A stretch of 64,000 bases of DNA from Agrococcus pavilionensis RW1 (GCF_000400485.1 NZ_ASHR01000026.1:45100-109099); one strand, 5' to 3'; positions 34,354 to 43,506 are shown, counted from the stretch's first letter. The notes: generated by a model from the sequence alone, not told the origin. A program made the numbers and translations.

Positions 34354-35487
34354 ATGACGGGCTCGACCGCGACCCGGGAGGTCGCGACCGGGATCGATGC
34401 CGATCGCCGGACGATCCGCGTCGCCTCGGTGCCCGCGTCGCACGTGTACGTGCACCACCTCGCCCCCGTGCACGACGCGGAGGACGAGCCGCGCATCGAG
34501 CGGCTCGACGATCCGGATCCCGACGACCCCGCGAGACCCGCGGGCGCCAAGTGGTGGCCGCCGACGATGCTCGAGCCCGCATGGGTGCGGGCGAACCCGG
34601 GCTTCGACCTCATGCACCTGCAGTTCGGCTTCGACGCCCGCACGCCGGCGCAGCTCGAGCAGCTCGTCGAGGCGCTGCGCGAGACCGGCCGCCCGCTCGT
34701 CTACACCGTGCACGACCTCCGCAACCCGCACCACGAGACCCGCGACGCGCACGACGCGCAGCTCGACGTGCTCATCCCCGCTGCCGACGCGCTCGTGACG
34801 CTCACGCCCGGCGCCGCTGCCGAGATCCGGCGCCGGTGGGGCGTCGAGGCGCGCGTGCTGCCGCATCCCCACGTCGTCGACCTCGAGACGATGCGCAGGG
34901 CATCCGCTCGCCCGCCGCGCGGGCCCGGCGACCCGTTCCGCATCGGCGTGCACGTCAAGAGCCTGCGCGCGAGCATGAACCCGCTGCCGGTCGTGCGCGC
35001 GCTGAGCGAGATCGTGCGCGACCTGCCCGGCGCGGTGCTGCAGGTCAACGGCCACACCGACGTGCTGCGGCCGGGCGAGCGGCACGACCGCCCGCTCGCC
35101 GAGCTGCTCGAGCGGCAGGCCGCCGCGGGGCTGCTCGAGCTGCACGTGCACGACTTCCTCGACGACGCGGCGCTGTGGGCCTACCTCTCGTCGCTCGACG
35201 TGTCGGTGCTGCCCTACCGGTTCGGCACGCACTCGGGCTGGCTCGAGGCGTGCCGCGACCTCGGCACGGCGGTCATCGCGCCCGATTGCGGCTACTACCG
35301 CGAGCAGGGACCGGTCTTCGAGTACCGCAACCGCGACGACGACTTCGACCCCGAGTCGCTCCGCTCCGCCGTGCTCGCGGCCTACGCCGCCGGTTCGCCC
35401 GCGCCGGCGAGCATCGCCGAGCGCATCGCCGAGCGCGACGCGGTCGCCCGCGCGCACGCGCAGCTCTACGGAGAGCTCGTGCGGTGA
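34354..35487 (+). CDS. Glycosyltransferase 1 of a four-gene operon (GT-B type)
   Basis: A 377-residue cytoplasmic protein with a GT-B look. The N-terminal domain has FDLMHLQFGFDARTPAQLEQ and PLVYTVHDLRNPHHE near residue 115. The C-terminal domain has FRIGVHVKSLRAS, the Rossmann strand LQVNGHTDVL, and a sugar-nucleotide region SSLDVSVLPYRFGTHSGWLE, then RDLGTAVIAPDCGYYREQGP. The acceptor and donor are unknown. The ATG at 34,354 (GAGG upstream) was preferred to GTGs and ATGs further upstream that give low-complexity leaders. Its stop overlaps the next start. Confidence 0.82.
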   Translation: MTGSTATREVATGIDADRRTIRVASVPASHVYVHHLAPVHDAEDEPRIERLDDPDPDDPARPAGAKWWPPTMLEPAWVRANPGFDLMHLQFGFDARTPAQLEQLVEALRETGRPLVYTVHDLRNPHHETRDAHDAQLDVLIPAADALVTLTPGAAAEIRRRWGVEARVLPHPHVVDLETMRRASARPPRGPGDPFRIGVHVKSLRASMNPLPVVRALSEIVRDLPGAVLQVNGHTDVLRPGERHDRPLAELLERQAAAGLLELHVHDFLDDAALWAYLSSLDVSVLPYRFGTHSGWLEACRDLGTAVIAPDCGYYREQGPVFEYRNRDDDFDPESLRSAVLAAYAAGSPAPASIAERIAERDAVARAHAQLYGELVR

Positions 35488-36575
35488 GCGGGCTGCGCAT
35501 CTGCCTCATCGCCTCGAGCCGCTTCCCGGTCGCCGAGCCCTTCGTCGGCGGGCTCGAGGCGCACACGCACGCGCTCGCGCGCGCGCTCATCGAGCGCGGG
35601 CACTCGGTGACGCTCTTCGCGGGCGAGGGCTCCGACCCGGCGCTCGGCGCCCGCACGCTCGTCGCCGAGCGCTTCGAGCCCTCCCCCGGCGCGCGCCGCG
35701 ACGTCGGCGCCCCACCGCTGCAGTGGATGCAGGAGCACCACGCCTACCTCGCGCTGTGCCTCGAGCTCGCGGCCACCGGCGCGGATCGCTTCGACGTCAT
35801 CCACAACAACTCGCTCCACCACCTGCCGGTGGCGATGTCGAGCGCGATCGAGGTGCCGATGCTCACGACGCTCCACACGCCCCCGACGCCGTGGCTCGAG
35901 TCGGCGCTGCCCTACGCGTCCGAGCGCTCGCGCTTCGTCGCCGTGAGCGGCTTCACCGCGCGCCAGTGGCAGGACTCGGTGCGCGCCTCGGTCGTGCTCA
36001 ACGGCGTCGACACCGCTCGCTGGCGACCGGGACCGGGCGGCGGACCGGCGATCTGGTTCGGCCGGCTCGTGCCCGAGAAGGCGCCGCACCTCGCGATCCG
36101 CGCGGCGCAGCTCGCGGGCATGCCGCTCGACCTCGCCGGGCCCGTGCTCGACGACGCGTACTTCGAGGCCGAGGTCGCCCCGCACCTCGGCTCGCGCGAG
36201 GGGAGCCCGCGCATCCGCTATCTCGGGCACCTCGGCTCCGTCGAGCTCGCCGAGCGGGTCGGCGAGGCCTCGGTGACGGTCGTGACCCCGTCGTGGGACG
36301 AGCCCTACGGGCTCGTCGCCGCCGAGTCGATGGCGGCGGGCACGCCGGTCGCGGCGCTCGCGCGCGGCGGCCTGACCGAGGTCATCTCGCCCGAGAGCGG
36401 CCGCTTGTGCCACTCGGAGGACTCCGCCGAGCTCGCGCGCGCGATGCGGGAGGCGAGCGCCCTGTCGCGCGCCGAGACGCGCGCGCACGCGGTTGCCCAC
36501 TGCTCGATCGAGGCGATGGTCGAGGCCTACGAGCGCTGCTACGCCTCGCTCGCCGACGATCGGCGGGCGGCGTGA
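35484..36575 (+). CDS. Glycosyltransferase 2 of the operon (GT4-like)
   Basis: A 363-residue GT-B protein of the GT4 type. The N-terminus CLIASSRFPVAEPFVGGLEA contains the GG loop that binds the acceptor side. The C-terminal domain has IWFGRLVPEKAPHLAIRAAQ near residue 190 and the donor-binding motif PSWDEPYGLVAAESMAAGTP near residue 270, with the paired Glu of retaining enzymes. Retention of configuration is inferred from family. It has no membrane segment. It starts with GTG inside the stop of the previous gene and ends overlapping the next start. Confidence 0.88.
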   Translation: MSGLRICLIASSRFPVAEPFVGGLEAHTHALARALIERGHSVTLFAGEGSDPALGARTLVAERFEPSPGARRDVGAPPLQWMQEHHAYLALCLELAATGADRFDVIHNNSLHHLPVAMSSAIEVPMLTTLHTPPTPWLESALPYASERSRFVAVSGFTARQWQDSVRASVVLNGVDTARWRPGPGGGPAIWFGRLVPEKAPHLAIRAAQLAGMPLDLAGPVLDDAYFEAEVAPHLGSREGSPRIRYLGHLGSVELAERVGEASVTVVTPSWDEPYGLVAAESMAAGTPVAALARGGLTEVISPESGRLCHSEDSAELARAMREASALSRAETRAHAVAHCSIEAMVEAYERCYASLADDRRAA

Positions 36576-37561
36576 TCGGCTACTACGTCCACCACCACGG
36601 GCGCGGGCACCGCTCGCGCGCGACGGCCATCGCGGCGGCGCTCGACCGACCCGTCACCGGGCTCTCGAGCCTGCCCGCGCCGCCCGACTGGCCCGGCGAC
36701 TGGGTGCAGCTGTCTGCCGACGACGCGGGTCAGCCGCCCGTCGACGCCGACGCGCGCGGGCGGCTGCACTGGGTGCCGCTCGGCCACCCGGGCCTGCGCG
36801 CGCGCATGGCGCGCATCGCGCGGTGGATCGACGAGCACCGGCCCGCCGCGATCGTCGTCGACGTGTCGGTCGAGGTCGCGCTGCTCGCGCGCCTGCACGG
36901 CGTGCCGGTGGTGACGGTCGCGATGCCCGGGCATCGCACCGACCCGGCGCACGAGCTCGGCTTCGCGATCGCCGACGAGCTCATCGGCGCCTGGCCGCGG
37001 GAGGCCGAGCCGCTCGGCGATGCGGCGCTCAGCTCGCGCGTGCACGCGGTCGGAGCGATCTCGCGCTTCGCGCCGACCGAGACGAGCGCGGCCGCTCGCG
37101 AGCGCCGCAGCGTCGTCGTGCTCGGCGGCGCCGGCGGCGACACGTTCACGGCGGATGCGGTGGCTCGCGCCCGCGGGGAGACGCCCGACTGGGAGTGGAC
37201 CCACCTCGGGGCCAACGGGTCGTGGACGGACGATCCGTGGTCGGCGCTCCTCGACGCATCCGTCGTCGTCACGCACGCGGGCGAGAGCGCGATCGCCGAG
37301 GTCGCCGCGGCGCGGCGCCCCGCGATCGTCATCCCGCAGCCGCGGCCGCACGACGAGCAGCGGTGCACGGCCGCGGTGCTCGCCGACGAGCGCTGGCCCG
37401 CGCTCGTGGAGGCCGAGTGGCCGACGACGGGGTGGCCGGCCCTGCTCGAGCGCGCGGCCTCGCTCGACGCCGGCTCGTGGCGCGCTTGGAACGACGGGCG
37501 CGGCGCCGAGCGCGCCGCCGCGGTCATCGCGACCGTGGCCGATCGGAGCGGCACCCGGTGA
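36572..37561 (+). CDS. Glycosyltransferase 3 of the operon (MurG/GT28-like)
   Basis: A 329-residue protein beginning IGYYVHHHGRGHRSRATAIA, the N-terminal glycine/histidine loop seen in MurG-like and related GT28 enzymes. The C-terminal part has SVVVLGGAGGDTFTADAV near residue 185 and the donor-binding motif VVTHAGESAIAEVAAARRPA near residue 238, where MurG proteins have a similar GxxT(T/S) motif. A QxR(P/D)xDEQ-like stretch (PQPRPHDEQRCTAAVLA) follows. The substrate is unknown. GTGA overlaps exist at both ends. Confidence 0.82.
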   Translation: MIGYYVHHHGRGHRSRATAIAAALDRPVTGLSSLPAPPDWPGDWVQLSADDAGQPPVDADARGRLHWVPLGHPGLRARMARIARWIDEHRPAAIVVDVSVEVALLARLHGVPVVTVAMPGHRTDPAHELGFAIADELIGAWPREAEPLGDAALSSRVHAVGAISRFAPTETSAAARERRSVVVLGGAGGDTFTADAVARARGETPDWEWTHLGANGSWTDDPWSALLDASVVVTHAGESAIAEVAAARRPAIVIPQPRPHDEQRCTAAVLADERWPALVEAEWPTTGWPALLERAASLDAGSWRAWNDGRGAERAAAVIATVADRSGTR

Positions 37562-38391
37562 CGCGCGTCGCCGTCATCACGATCGCCCACGGCCGGCACG
37601 AGCACTGGGCGCTGCAGGAGGCCGCGCTCGCGCGCTCCGAGCGGCGGCCCGACGAGCGCATCCTCGTCACGATGGACGACCCGGCGCTCGCGAGCGCCGC
37701 GCGCGAGCGCGGCGACGTGCGCGTCGTCGAGACCGGCGGCGACGAGCGCGGGCTGCCGCTCGCGCGGGCCCGGAACCTCGGCGCCCGGGCCGCCCTCGAG
37801 GCGGGAGCCGACGTGCTCGTGCTGCTCGACGTCGACTGCCTGCCCGCGCCCGCGCTCGTCGACGCGTACGCGCGGGCCGCGGAGGCGCCCGAGACGCGCG
37901 AGAGCCTGCTCTCCGGCCCCGTCACCTACCTCGATCCCCCGCCGCCCGAGGGCTACGACCTCGGTGCGCTCCCCTCGCTCGACCGACCGCATCCGGCCCG
38001 GCCGGCTCCCGCGCCCGGCGAGGTCGAGCTCGGCGGCTCGCACGACCTCTTCTGGTCGCTGTCGTTCGCGCTGCGCGCGGAGCTGTGGCACCGCATCGGC
38101 GGCTTCCACGAGGGCTACGTCGGCTACGGCGGGGAGGACACCGACTTCGCCTGGCGAGCGCGCGAGCTCGGCATCCCGATGGCGTGGATCGGCGGGGCGC
38201 GGGCCTTCCACCAGCACCACCCGATCGAGGATCCGCCGCGACGCCACCTCGACGCGATCCTGCGCAACGGCGCGCTCTTCCGCGACCGCTGGGGCACGTG
38301 GCCCATGCGCGGCTGGCTCGACGCGTTCGCCCAGGAGGGACTCGTCGAGCGCACCGCGAGCGGCGACTACCGGCGCCGGCAGCAGCGCTGA
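37558..38391 (+). CDS. Glycosyltransferase 4 of the operon (GT2/galactosyltransferase-like, GT-A)
   Basis: A 277-residue GT-A enzyme. VLVLLDVDCLPAPALVDAYA near residue 97 carries the DxD-type metal-binding motif (DVD). After about residue 155 comes the galactosyltransferase-type C-terminal motif GGFHEGYVGYGGEDTDFAWR near residue 180, which contains the GxxED catalytic signature. FHQHHPIEDPPRRHLDAI follows. It is the last gene of the operon and starts with GTG overlapping the previous stop. The following tRNA gene lies on the other strand 18 bases downstream. Confidence 0.87.
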   Translation: MTRVAVITIAHGRHEHWALQEAALARSERRPDERILVTMDDPALASAARERGDVRVVETGGDERGLPLARARNLGARAALEAGADVLVLLDVDCLPAPALVDAYARAAEAPETRESLLSGPVTYLDPPPPEGYDLGALPSLDRPHPARPAPAPGEVELGGSHDLFWSLSFALRAELWHRIGGFHEGYVGYGGEDTDFAWRARELGIPMAWIGGARAFHQHHPIEDPPRRHLDAILRNGALFRDRWGTWPMRGWLDAFAQEGLVERTASGDYRRRQQR

Positions 38392-38409
38392 CGCGGCCGC
38401 GGCGGCCGG

Positions 38410-38483
38410 TGCCCCCGCTGGGACTCGAACCCAGACTGCGCGGAGTTTAAGTCCGCTGCCTCTGCCGATTGGGCTACGGGGGC
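38410..38483 (-). tRNA. tRNA with UAA anticodon (tRNA-Leu), short variable loop
   Basis: A 74-base cloverleaf. The acceptor is GCCCCCG with CGGGGGC and discriminator A. The D arm has a three-pair GCC/GGC stem. The anticodon stem is GCGGA/TCCGC with loop CTTAAAC (anticodon TAA), the variable region is only GCAGT, and the T arm is CTGGG-TTCGAGT-CCCAG. UAA reads leucine codon UUA, but leucine tRNAs normally have a long variable arm and about 85 bases. The CCA end is not encoded. Confidence 0.9.
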
Positions 38484-38509
38484 GCGGGCGTCGCGCGCCC
38501 GCTCCAACG

Positions 38510-38893
38510 CTAGTCGGCGCCCCGCACGAGCACGGCCGCGAAGCGCTCCGGCAGGAGCACGTTGTCGCCCGCGCCGCGGAAGAGCGGCGCGATCTCGGCC
38601 GGTGTGAAGCCCGCGATTCCGCACCCGATCTCGGTGACGAGGAACTCGAGCTCGGGATGCTCGGCCGCGAAGGCGAGGAACGCCCCGACCTCGCGCTCGA
38701 TGACCCCGAGCCCGCTCATCGTGTCGATCGCGTACGACTGCCCGTGCAGGCCGTGCCCCTCGCCCCGCACCGCGCCGAAGCGCTCCATCGCCGTGCGCGC
38801 GGCACCGGCCCCGTGCATCCCCTCGGCGTTCGAGCCGAAGACGAACACCTGCTGCGGCTCGAGGGACTCGACCCTCGTCGGCGACGTGCGCAT
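38510..38893 (-). CDS. A1S_2505-type macro-domain-like protein
   Basis: A 127-residue protein starting with VFVFGSNAEGMHGAGAARTA near residue 16, a signature I recognise from phage- and bacteria-encoded A1S_2505-type proteins. It recalls the macrodomain loop that binds ADP-ribose. The second half has FLVTEIGCGIAGFTPAEIAP and LFRGAGDNVLLPE. No activity is proven for this group. The start ATG at 38,893 lies only 30 bases from the divergent carbonic anhydrase-like gene. Confidence 0.75.
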   Translation of the reverse strand: MRTSPTRVESLEPQQVFVFGSNAEGMHGAGAARTAMERFGAVRGEGHGLHGQSYAIDTMSGLGVIEREVGAFLAFAAEHPELEFLVTEIGCGIAGFTPAEIAPLFRGAGDNVLLPERFAAVLVRGAD

Positions 38894-38923
38894 GCCCCTA
38901 CCGTACGCGCGTACCCTGGCGCC

Positions 38924-39460
38924 ATGACCGTCCACGAGCGCGCCACGATCATCCCGCTGCCCGACCGCGTGCCCCATGTGCCCAAGAGCGCGCTCGTCAT
39001 GCCGGGCGCGGTCATCGCCGGCGCCGTCTCGCTCGGCGAGCGCGTGGGCATCTGGCCCGGCGCATCGCTGCGCGCCGAGGAGGAGGCCGTCGCGATCGGC
39101 GACGACTCGAACGTGCAGGACAGCTGCTCGCTGCACGTCGACAAGGGCTCGCCGCTCACGATCGGCGCGCGCGTGTCGATCGGCCACAACGCGGTCGTGC
39201 ACGGCTGCACGGTCGAGGACGACGTGCTCATCGGCATGCACGCGACCGTCATGAACGGCGCGGTGATCGGCTCCGGCACGATCGTCGCCGCGGGCGCGCT
39301 CGTCACCGAGGGCACGTTCGTGCCGCCGAACTCGCTCGTCGCGGGCGTGCCGGGCAAGGTGCGCCGCGAGACGACGGAGGACGAGCGGCGCGCGATCGCG
39401 AGGAACGCCGCGACCTACTCCGAGCGCATCCGCCTCTACGTCGACGCCTTCGCGCGGTAG
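38924..39460 (+). CDS. Gamma-class carbonic anhydrase-like hexapeptide-repeat protein
   Basis: A 178-residue left-handed beta-helix protein. Hexapeptide repeats run from about residue 25 to 140 (VMPGAVIAGAVSLGERVGIW, then IGDDSNVQDSCSLHVDKG). Three His in SLHVDKG, IGHNAVVHGC and the nearby turns match the zinc ligands of the gamma carbonic anhydrase/YrdA family. The acidic proton-shuttle loop of the archetype enzyme is not visible, as in most YrdA-like proteins, so carbonic anhydrase activity is uncertain. The C-terminal helix (DERRAIARNAATYSERI) is typical. Confidence 0.87.
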   Translation: MTVHERATIIPLPDRVPHVPKSALVMPGAVIAGAVSLGERVGIWPGASLRAEEEAVAIGDDSNVQDSCSLHVDKGSPLTIGARVSIGHNAVVHGCTVEDDVLIGMHATVMNGAVIGSGTIVAAGALVTEGTFVPPNSLVAGVPGKVRRETTEDERRAIARNAATYSERIRLYVDAFAR

Positions 39461-39519
39461 CCGCTCTGGCGCGCGGCGCGGGCGGATGCGTAGGCTCGGC
39501 CCAGAGCGGAGGGAGCCGC

Positions 39520-40014
39520 ATGGCGATCGAGGCGACGGGCACCGTGATCGAGCACGGCGAGACGGCGGAGCTCGTGCTCGAGCGCCGCGTGCCGCATGAC
39601 GCGATCGCCGTCTGGCCCTACTTCGCGGAATCGCGCGAGCTCGGGATGTGGTTCGGCGGCTACGCGGGCGACCCCGACTCGGGCGAGGTGGTCGTCGCGA
39701 TGAGCGCCGAGGAGGGCGACGCGACGATCGCGGTCGAGATCATCGACTGCGCCGCGCCCGAGCACCTCGCGGTCGTCACGAACGACGACCACGGCTCGTG
39801 GAGCCTCGAGGTCGAGCTCATCGACGGTGGCCACGAGCAGGGCTCCGGCACGACGGTGCGCTTCACCCACCACGACGTCGCGCTCGCGGCGCTGCCCGAC
39901 ATCGGGCCGGGCTGGGAGTGGTACCTCGACCGGCTCGTCGCCGCGCTCGACGGGCAGCCGATGCCCGAGTGGGACGACTACTACCCCGCGCTGCGGGAGG
40001 CGTACACGCGCTGA
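39520..40014 (+). CDS. SRPBCC (START-like) domain protein
   Basis: A 164-residue protein with the AHSA1/SRPBCC fold. The first strand and helix are ELVLERRVPHDAIAVWPYFA, followed by ELGMWFGGYAGDP. A central sheet (TIAVEIIDCAAPEHLAVV) leads to the C-terminal helix GWEWYLDRLVAALDGQPMPE. Such proteins form hydrophobic ligand pockets; the ligand is unknown. The stop is followed directly by an intergenic repeat cluster. Confidence 0.8.
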   Translation: MAIEATGTVIEHGETAELVLERRVPHDAIAVWPYFAESRELGMWFGGYAGDPDSGEVVVAMSAEEGDATIAVEIIDCAAPEHLAVVTNDDHGSWSLEVELIDGGHEQGSGTTVRFTHHDVALAALPDIGPGWEWYLDRLVAALDGQPMPEWDDYYPALREAYTR

Positions 40015-40044
40015 GCGGGTCGCGCAGCCCGGCCGCTCCGCCCA

Positions 40045-40176
40045 CGCTGGTCGAGCAGCCGGCCGCTCCTCCTCCGCTGGTCGAGTAGCCCGGCCGTAGG
40101 CCGGGCGTATCGAGACCACGTCGCACCCGTCTCGATACGTGCCTGCGGCCCTACTCGACGAGCGGAGGCGGAGGGG
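40045..40176. repeat. GTCTCGATACG/CTACTCGAC family repeats
   Basis: Two CGCTGGTCGAGYAGC units and the pair CGTATCGAGACC...GTCTCGATACG lie around a short spacer, with GCCCGGCCGTAGGCCGGGCG as an internal hairpin and CTACTCGACGAGCGG closing the cluster. It separates the convergent SRPBCC and folD genes and could form a terminator-like fold. Confidence 0.8.
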
Positions 40177-41064
40177 CTAGCGCGACCGCACCGCCTTCTC
40201 CGCCATCTGCACGACGTTGTCGAGCAGCATGACGCGCGTCATCGGGCCGACGCCGCCGGGCACGGGCGAGATCCAGCCGGCGACCTCGCGCACACCCGGG
40301 TCGACGTCGCCGAGCAGCTTGACCTTGCCGGTCTCGGCCGAGAGCCCGCGCGTGATGCCGACGTCGAGCACGGCCGCGCCGGGCTTGACCCAGTCGGCCT
40401 TGATGAGCCCCGGCACGCCGACCGCCGCGACGACGATGTCGGCCTCGCGCACCTGCGCCGCGAGATCCGGCGTGCGCGAGTGGCACAGCGTCACGGTCGC
40501 GTCGATGCCCTTGCGCGTCAGCAGCAGCCCGAGCGGCCGGCCGACCGTGAGGCCGCGGCCGACGATCGCGACCGTCGCTCCCGCGATCTCGATGTCGTGG
40601 CGCCGCAGCATCTGCACGATGCCGGCGGGCGTGCACGGCAGCGGCGAGTCGATCGGGCCGTCGACGCCGAGCACGAGCCGCCCGAGGTTCTCGGGGTGCA
40701 GGCCGTCGGCATCCTTCGCCGGGTCCATGAGCTCGAGCATCGCGTGCTCGTCGTGCCCGGCCGGGAGCGGCAGCTGGATGATGTAGCCGGTCACCTCGCG
40801 CGCGCTGTTGAGGTCGCGGATCGCGGCCTGCACGTCGGCGATCGACGCGCTCGAGGGCAGGTCGACGCGGATCGACTCGATGCCGACCTCGGCGCAGTCG
40901 CGGTGCTTGCCCTTGACGTACGACTGGCTGCCCGGGTCGTCGCCGACGAGCAGCGTGCCGAGCCCGGGCACGAGCCCCTTGCCGCGGAGGGCGTCGACGC
41001 GATCGCGCAGCTCGTCCTTGATCGCGGCGGCGGTGCGGTTGCCGTCGAGCAGCTGCGCGGTCAT
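40177..41064 (-). CDS. folD: Bifunctional methylene-THF dehydrogenase / methenyl-THF cyclohydrolase
   Basis: A 295-residue enzyme interconverting 5,10-methylene-, 5,10-methenyl- and 10-formyl-tetrahydrofolate. The active-site Lys lies in [17 protein letters not shown] near residue 55. [12 protein letters not shown] and the hallmark [13 protein letters not shown] follow. NADP binding is in [17 protein letters not shown] near residue 168, and [15 protein letters not shown] lies near the end. The ATG overlaps the glyA stop (ATGA), giving coupled production of two linked one-carbon enzymes. Confidence 0.97.
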   Translation of the reverse strand: MTAQLLDGNRTAAAIKDELRDRVDALRGKGLVPGLGTLLVGDDPGSQSYVKGKHRDCAEVGIESIRVDLPSSASIADVQAAIRDLNSAREVTGYIIQLPLPAGHDEHAMLELMDPAKDADGLHPENLGRLVLGVDGPIDSPLPCTPAGIVQMLRRHDIEIAGATVAIVGRGLTVGRPLGLLLTRKGIDATVTLCHSRTPDLAAQVREADIVVAAVGVPGLIKADWVKPGAAVLDVGITRGLSAETGKVKLLGDVDPGVREVAGWISPVPGGVGPMTRVMLLDNVVQMAEKAVRSR

Positions 41065-42392
41065 CGGTCGACGCTCGAGCCGAGCTCGTGCACCGCCTCC
41101 GGCTGGCCCGAGGGGCCCACGCCCGGGTAGAGCGGGAACGCGTCGGCGAGCTTCGCCACCCGCGCGCGGAGCGCATCCAGGTCTGCCCCAGGCAGCAGCG
41201 CGAGCGCGATGATGTCGGCGATCTCGGTGAACTCCTCGTCGCCGAAGCCGCGCGTCGCGAGCGCGGGCGTGCCGATGCGGAGGCCGCTCGTCACCATCGG
41301 CGGGCGCGGGTCGTTCGGCACCGCGTTGCGGTTGACGGTGATGCGGATCTCGTGCAGGAGGTCCTCGGCCTGCTTGCCGTCGATCGCCGCGTCGCGGAGG
41401 TCGACGAGCACGAGGTGCACGTCGGTGCCGTCCGAGCGCACGGTGATGCCCGCATCCCGCACGTCGTCCTGCATGAGGCGGTCGGCGAGGATGCGCGCGC
41501 CGCGCAGGGTGCGCTCCTGGCGCTCCTTGAACTCCTCCGAGCCCGCGAGCTTGAACGCGGTCGCCTTCGCGGCGATGACGTGCATGAGCGGGCCGCCCTG
41601 CTGGCCCGGGAAGACCGCGGAGTTGAGCTTCTTCGCGATGTCGGCCTCGTTCGTGACGATGAAGCCCGAGCGGGGGCCGCCGATCGTCTTGTGCACGGTC
41701 GAGGAGACGACGTGCGCGTGCGGCACGGGGTTGGGGTGGAGGCCCGCGGCGACGAGGCCAGCGAAGTGCGCCATGTCGACCCACAGGAGCGCGCCGACCT
41801 CATCGGCGATCTCGCGGAAGGCGGCGAAGTCGAGCTGGCGGGGGTAGGCCGACCAGCCGGCGATGATGACCTTGGGCTTGTGCTCCTGCGCGAGGCGGCG
41901 CACCTCGTCCATGTCGACGCGGCTCGTGGCCTCGTCGACGCCGTAGGCGACGATGTCGTAGAGGCGGCCCGAGAAGTTGATCTTCATGCCGTGCGTGAGG
42001 TGGCCGCCGTGGTCGAGCGAGAGGCCGAGGATCGTGTCGCCGGGGCGAGCGATCGCGTGCAGCACCGCGGCGTTGGCGGTCGCGCCCGAGTGCGGCTGCA
42101 CGTTGGCGTACTCGGCGCCGAAGAGCGCCTTCGCGCGCTCGATCGCGAGCGACTCGGCGACGTCGACGTGCTCGCAGCCGCCGTAGTAGCGGCGGCCCGG
42201 GTAGCCCTCGGCGTACTTGTTCGTGAGCACGGATCCGGCGGCCTCGAGCACGGCGACGGGCACGAAGTTCTCGCTCGCGATCATCTCGAGGTAGTCGCGC
42301 TGGCGGTCGAGCTCGAGCTGCAGCACCGCGGCGATCTCGGGATCGACCTCCGTGAGCGGCGAGTTGAACGTGGAGGGCAGGCGGTCGGTCAC
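41061..42392 (-). CDS. glyA: Serine hydroxymethyltransferase
   Basis: A 443-residue PLP enzyme making glycine and methylene-THF from serine. [18 protein letters not shown] near residue 37 and [15 protein letters not shown] near residue 58 are family signatures. The PLP lysine lies in [17 protein letters not shown] near residue 232. The length is slightly greater than typical (about 420). The GTG start at 42,392 has AAGGAG at proper distance; longer frames lead into intergenic sequence. It forms an operon with folD. Confidence 0.97.
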   Translation of the reverse strand: MTDRLPSTFNSPLTEVDPEIAAVLQLELDRQRDYLEMIASENFVPVAVLEAAGSVLTNKYAEGYPGRRYYGGCEHVDVAESLAIERAKALFGAEYANVQPHSGATANAAVLHAIARPGDTILGLSLDHGGHLTHGMKINFSGRLYDIVAYGVDEATSRVDMDEVRRLAQEHKPKVIIAGWSAYPRQLDFAAFREIADEVGALLWVDMAHFAGLVAAGLHPNPVPHAHVVSSTVHKTIGGPRSGFIVTNEADIAKKLNSAVFPGQQGGPLMHVIAAKATAFKLAGSEEFKERQERTLRGARILADRLMQDDVRDAGITVRSDGTDVHLVLVDLRDAAIDGKQAEDLLHEIRITVNRNAVPNDPRPPMVTSGLRIGTPALATRGFGDEEFTEIADIIALALLPGADLDALRARVAKLADAFPLYPGVGPSGQPEAVHELGSSVDR

Positions 42393-42630
42393 GGTTGCTC
42401 CTTCGCTGGGGGCGCTGGCGCGCGTCGCTGGTTCGGATGCCCAGGCGCGCGGCGGCTGCTCGGCCGCTCCCCGGTGGTGCTCCACCATTGCGCCAGTCAC
42501 GGCCGCTCCCATCGTAGCCCGCGCGAGGAGGGCGACGACGGATGCGTCGGGTCGAGCGAACCTCATTGACACGGCCGTGCGCGTGGCCGGATGCTGGCGA
42601 TCGATCACTTCGACGAAGAAGGAGCACTGC

Positions 42631-43401
42631 ATGAGCGTCATCGACCTGACCGGCAAGGTCGCGATCATCACCGGCGGCGGCAGCGGCATCGGCCGCGCGA
42701 GCGCCCAACTGTTCACCGAGCTCGGCGCGAACGTCGTCGTGAGCGACATCGCCCAGACCGCCGACGAGACCGTCGCGAGCATCGAGGCATCCGGTGGCAC
42801 CGCATCCGCCATGGTGGGCGACATCGGCGACGTCGCCGTCGCCGATGCGGTCGTCGCGGCGGCGGTCGAGCGCTACGGCCGCCTCGACGTGCTCGTCAAC
42901 AACGCCGGCATCATGGACCACTTCGCGGGCGCCGCGAACGTCGACGACGCGCTGTGGGAGCGCATCATGCGCGTGAACCTCGACGCGCCGTTCTACCTCA
43001 CGCGCGCGGCGCTCAAGGTGATGCTGCCGCAGGGCTCGGGCTCGATCGTGAACGTCTCGAGCGCGGCGGGCATCCGCGGGGCCGCCGCGGGAGCGGCCTA
43101 CACCGCCTCGAAGCACGGGCTCGTCGGCCTCACCCGCAACACCGCCTACATGTACGGCAAGCAGGGCATCCGCGCGAACGCGATCTGCCCCGGCGGCGTC
43201 GCGACGAACGTCATGACCGAAGACGTGCAGCGCGGCATCGACCACGAGGGGCTCGCGGCGCTCGGCCCCGTGCACCAGGGCGCGCTGCGGAACGCCGAGC
43301 CGATCGAGCAGGCGAACCTCGCGGCGTTCCTGGCCTCGGATGCGGCGGTCAACGTCAACGGCGCGATCATCCCGAACGACGGCGGCTGGGCCGCGGGCTG
43401 A
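42631..43401 (+). CDS. Short-chain dehydrogenase/reductase
   Basis: A 256-residue classical SDR. The NAD(P)-binding motif is TGGGSGIG near residue 15 and LVNNAGIMD lies near residue 88. The catalytic Ser is in [11 protein letters not shown] near residue 140, and the YxxxK pair in YTASKHG near residue 155. Asp in VVSDIA after beta-2 suggests NAD rather than NADP, which is inference. The alcohol or ketone substrate is unknown. The ATG has AAGAAGGAG upstream. It is divergent from glyA with about 240 bases between. Confidence 0.9.
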   Translation: MSVIDLTGKVAIITGGGSGIGRASAQLFTELGANVVVSDIAQTADETVASIEASGGTASAMVGDIGDVAVADAVVAAAVERYGRLDVLVNNAGIMDHFAGAANVDDALWERIMRVNLDAPFYLTRAALKVMLPQGSGSIVNVSSAAGIRGAAAGAAYTASKHGLVGLTRNTAYMYGKQGIRANAICPGGVATNVMTEDVQRGIDHEGLAALGPVHQGALRNAEPIEQANLAAFLASDAAVNVNGAIIPNDGGWAAG

Positions 43402-43446
43402 GCCCGGCCTGGCCGGCCGCGGCGCCCCGCGGCCGGCGGCGCTCCG

Positions 43447-43506
43447 CGGATCCCGTCCCGGCGGCGGGACCCGAGATCTCGGGTCCCGCCGCCGAGATGG
43501 GGTCCG
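43447..43506. repeat. Nested palindromic element, copy B
   Basis: An inner perfect palindrome of 34 bp (43,460-43,493, centred on GAGATCTC and flanked by GGGACCC) sits between outer arms CGGATCCC (43,447-43,454) and GGGGTCCG (43,499-43,506). It lies between the SDR and DinB genes and matches copy C over almost its full 60 bases. Confidence 0.85.

Noticed and set aside
38510..39460. A genomic island or prophage integrated at the tRNA-Leu gene, because a phage-like A1S_2505-type gene is next to it
   Set aside because: No integrase, no repeated tRNA 3' end and no phage genes are present; neighbours are ordinary chromosomal genes.
42393..42630. A glycine or THF riboswitch upstream of glyA
   Set aside because: Only a short GGTGG/CCACC hairpin was seen. 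The conserved cores of these riboswitches were not recognised by eye, so no call is made.
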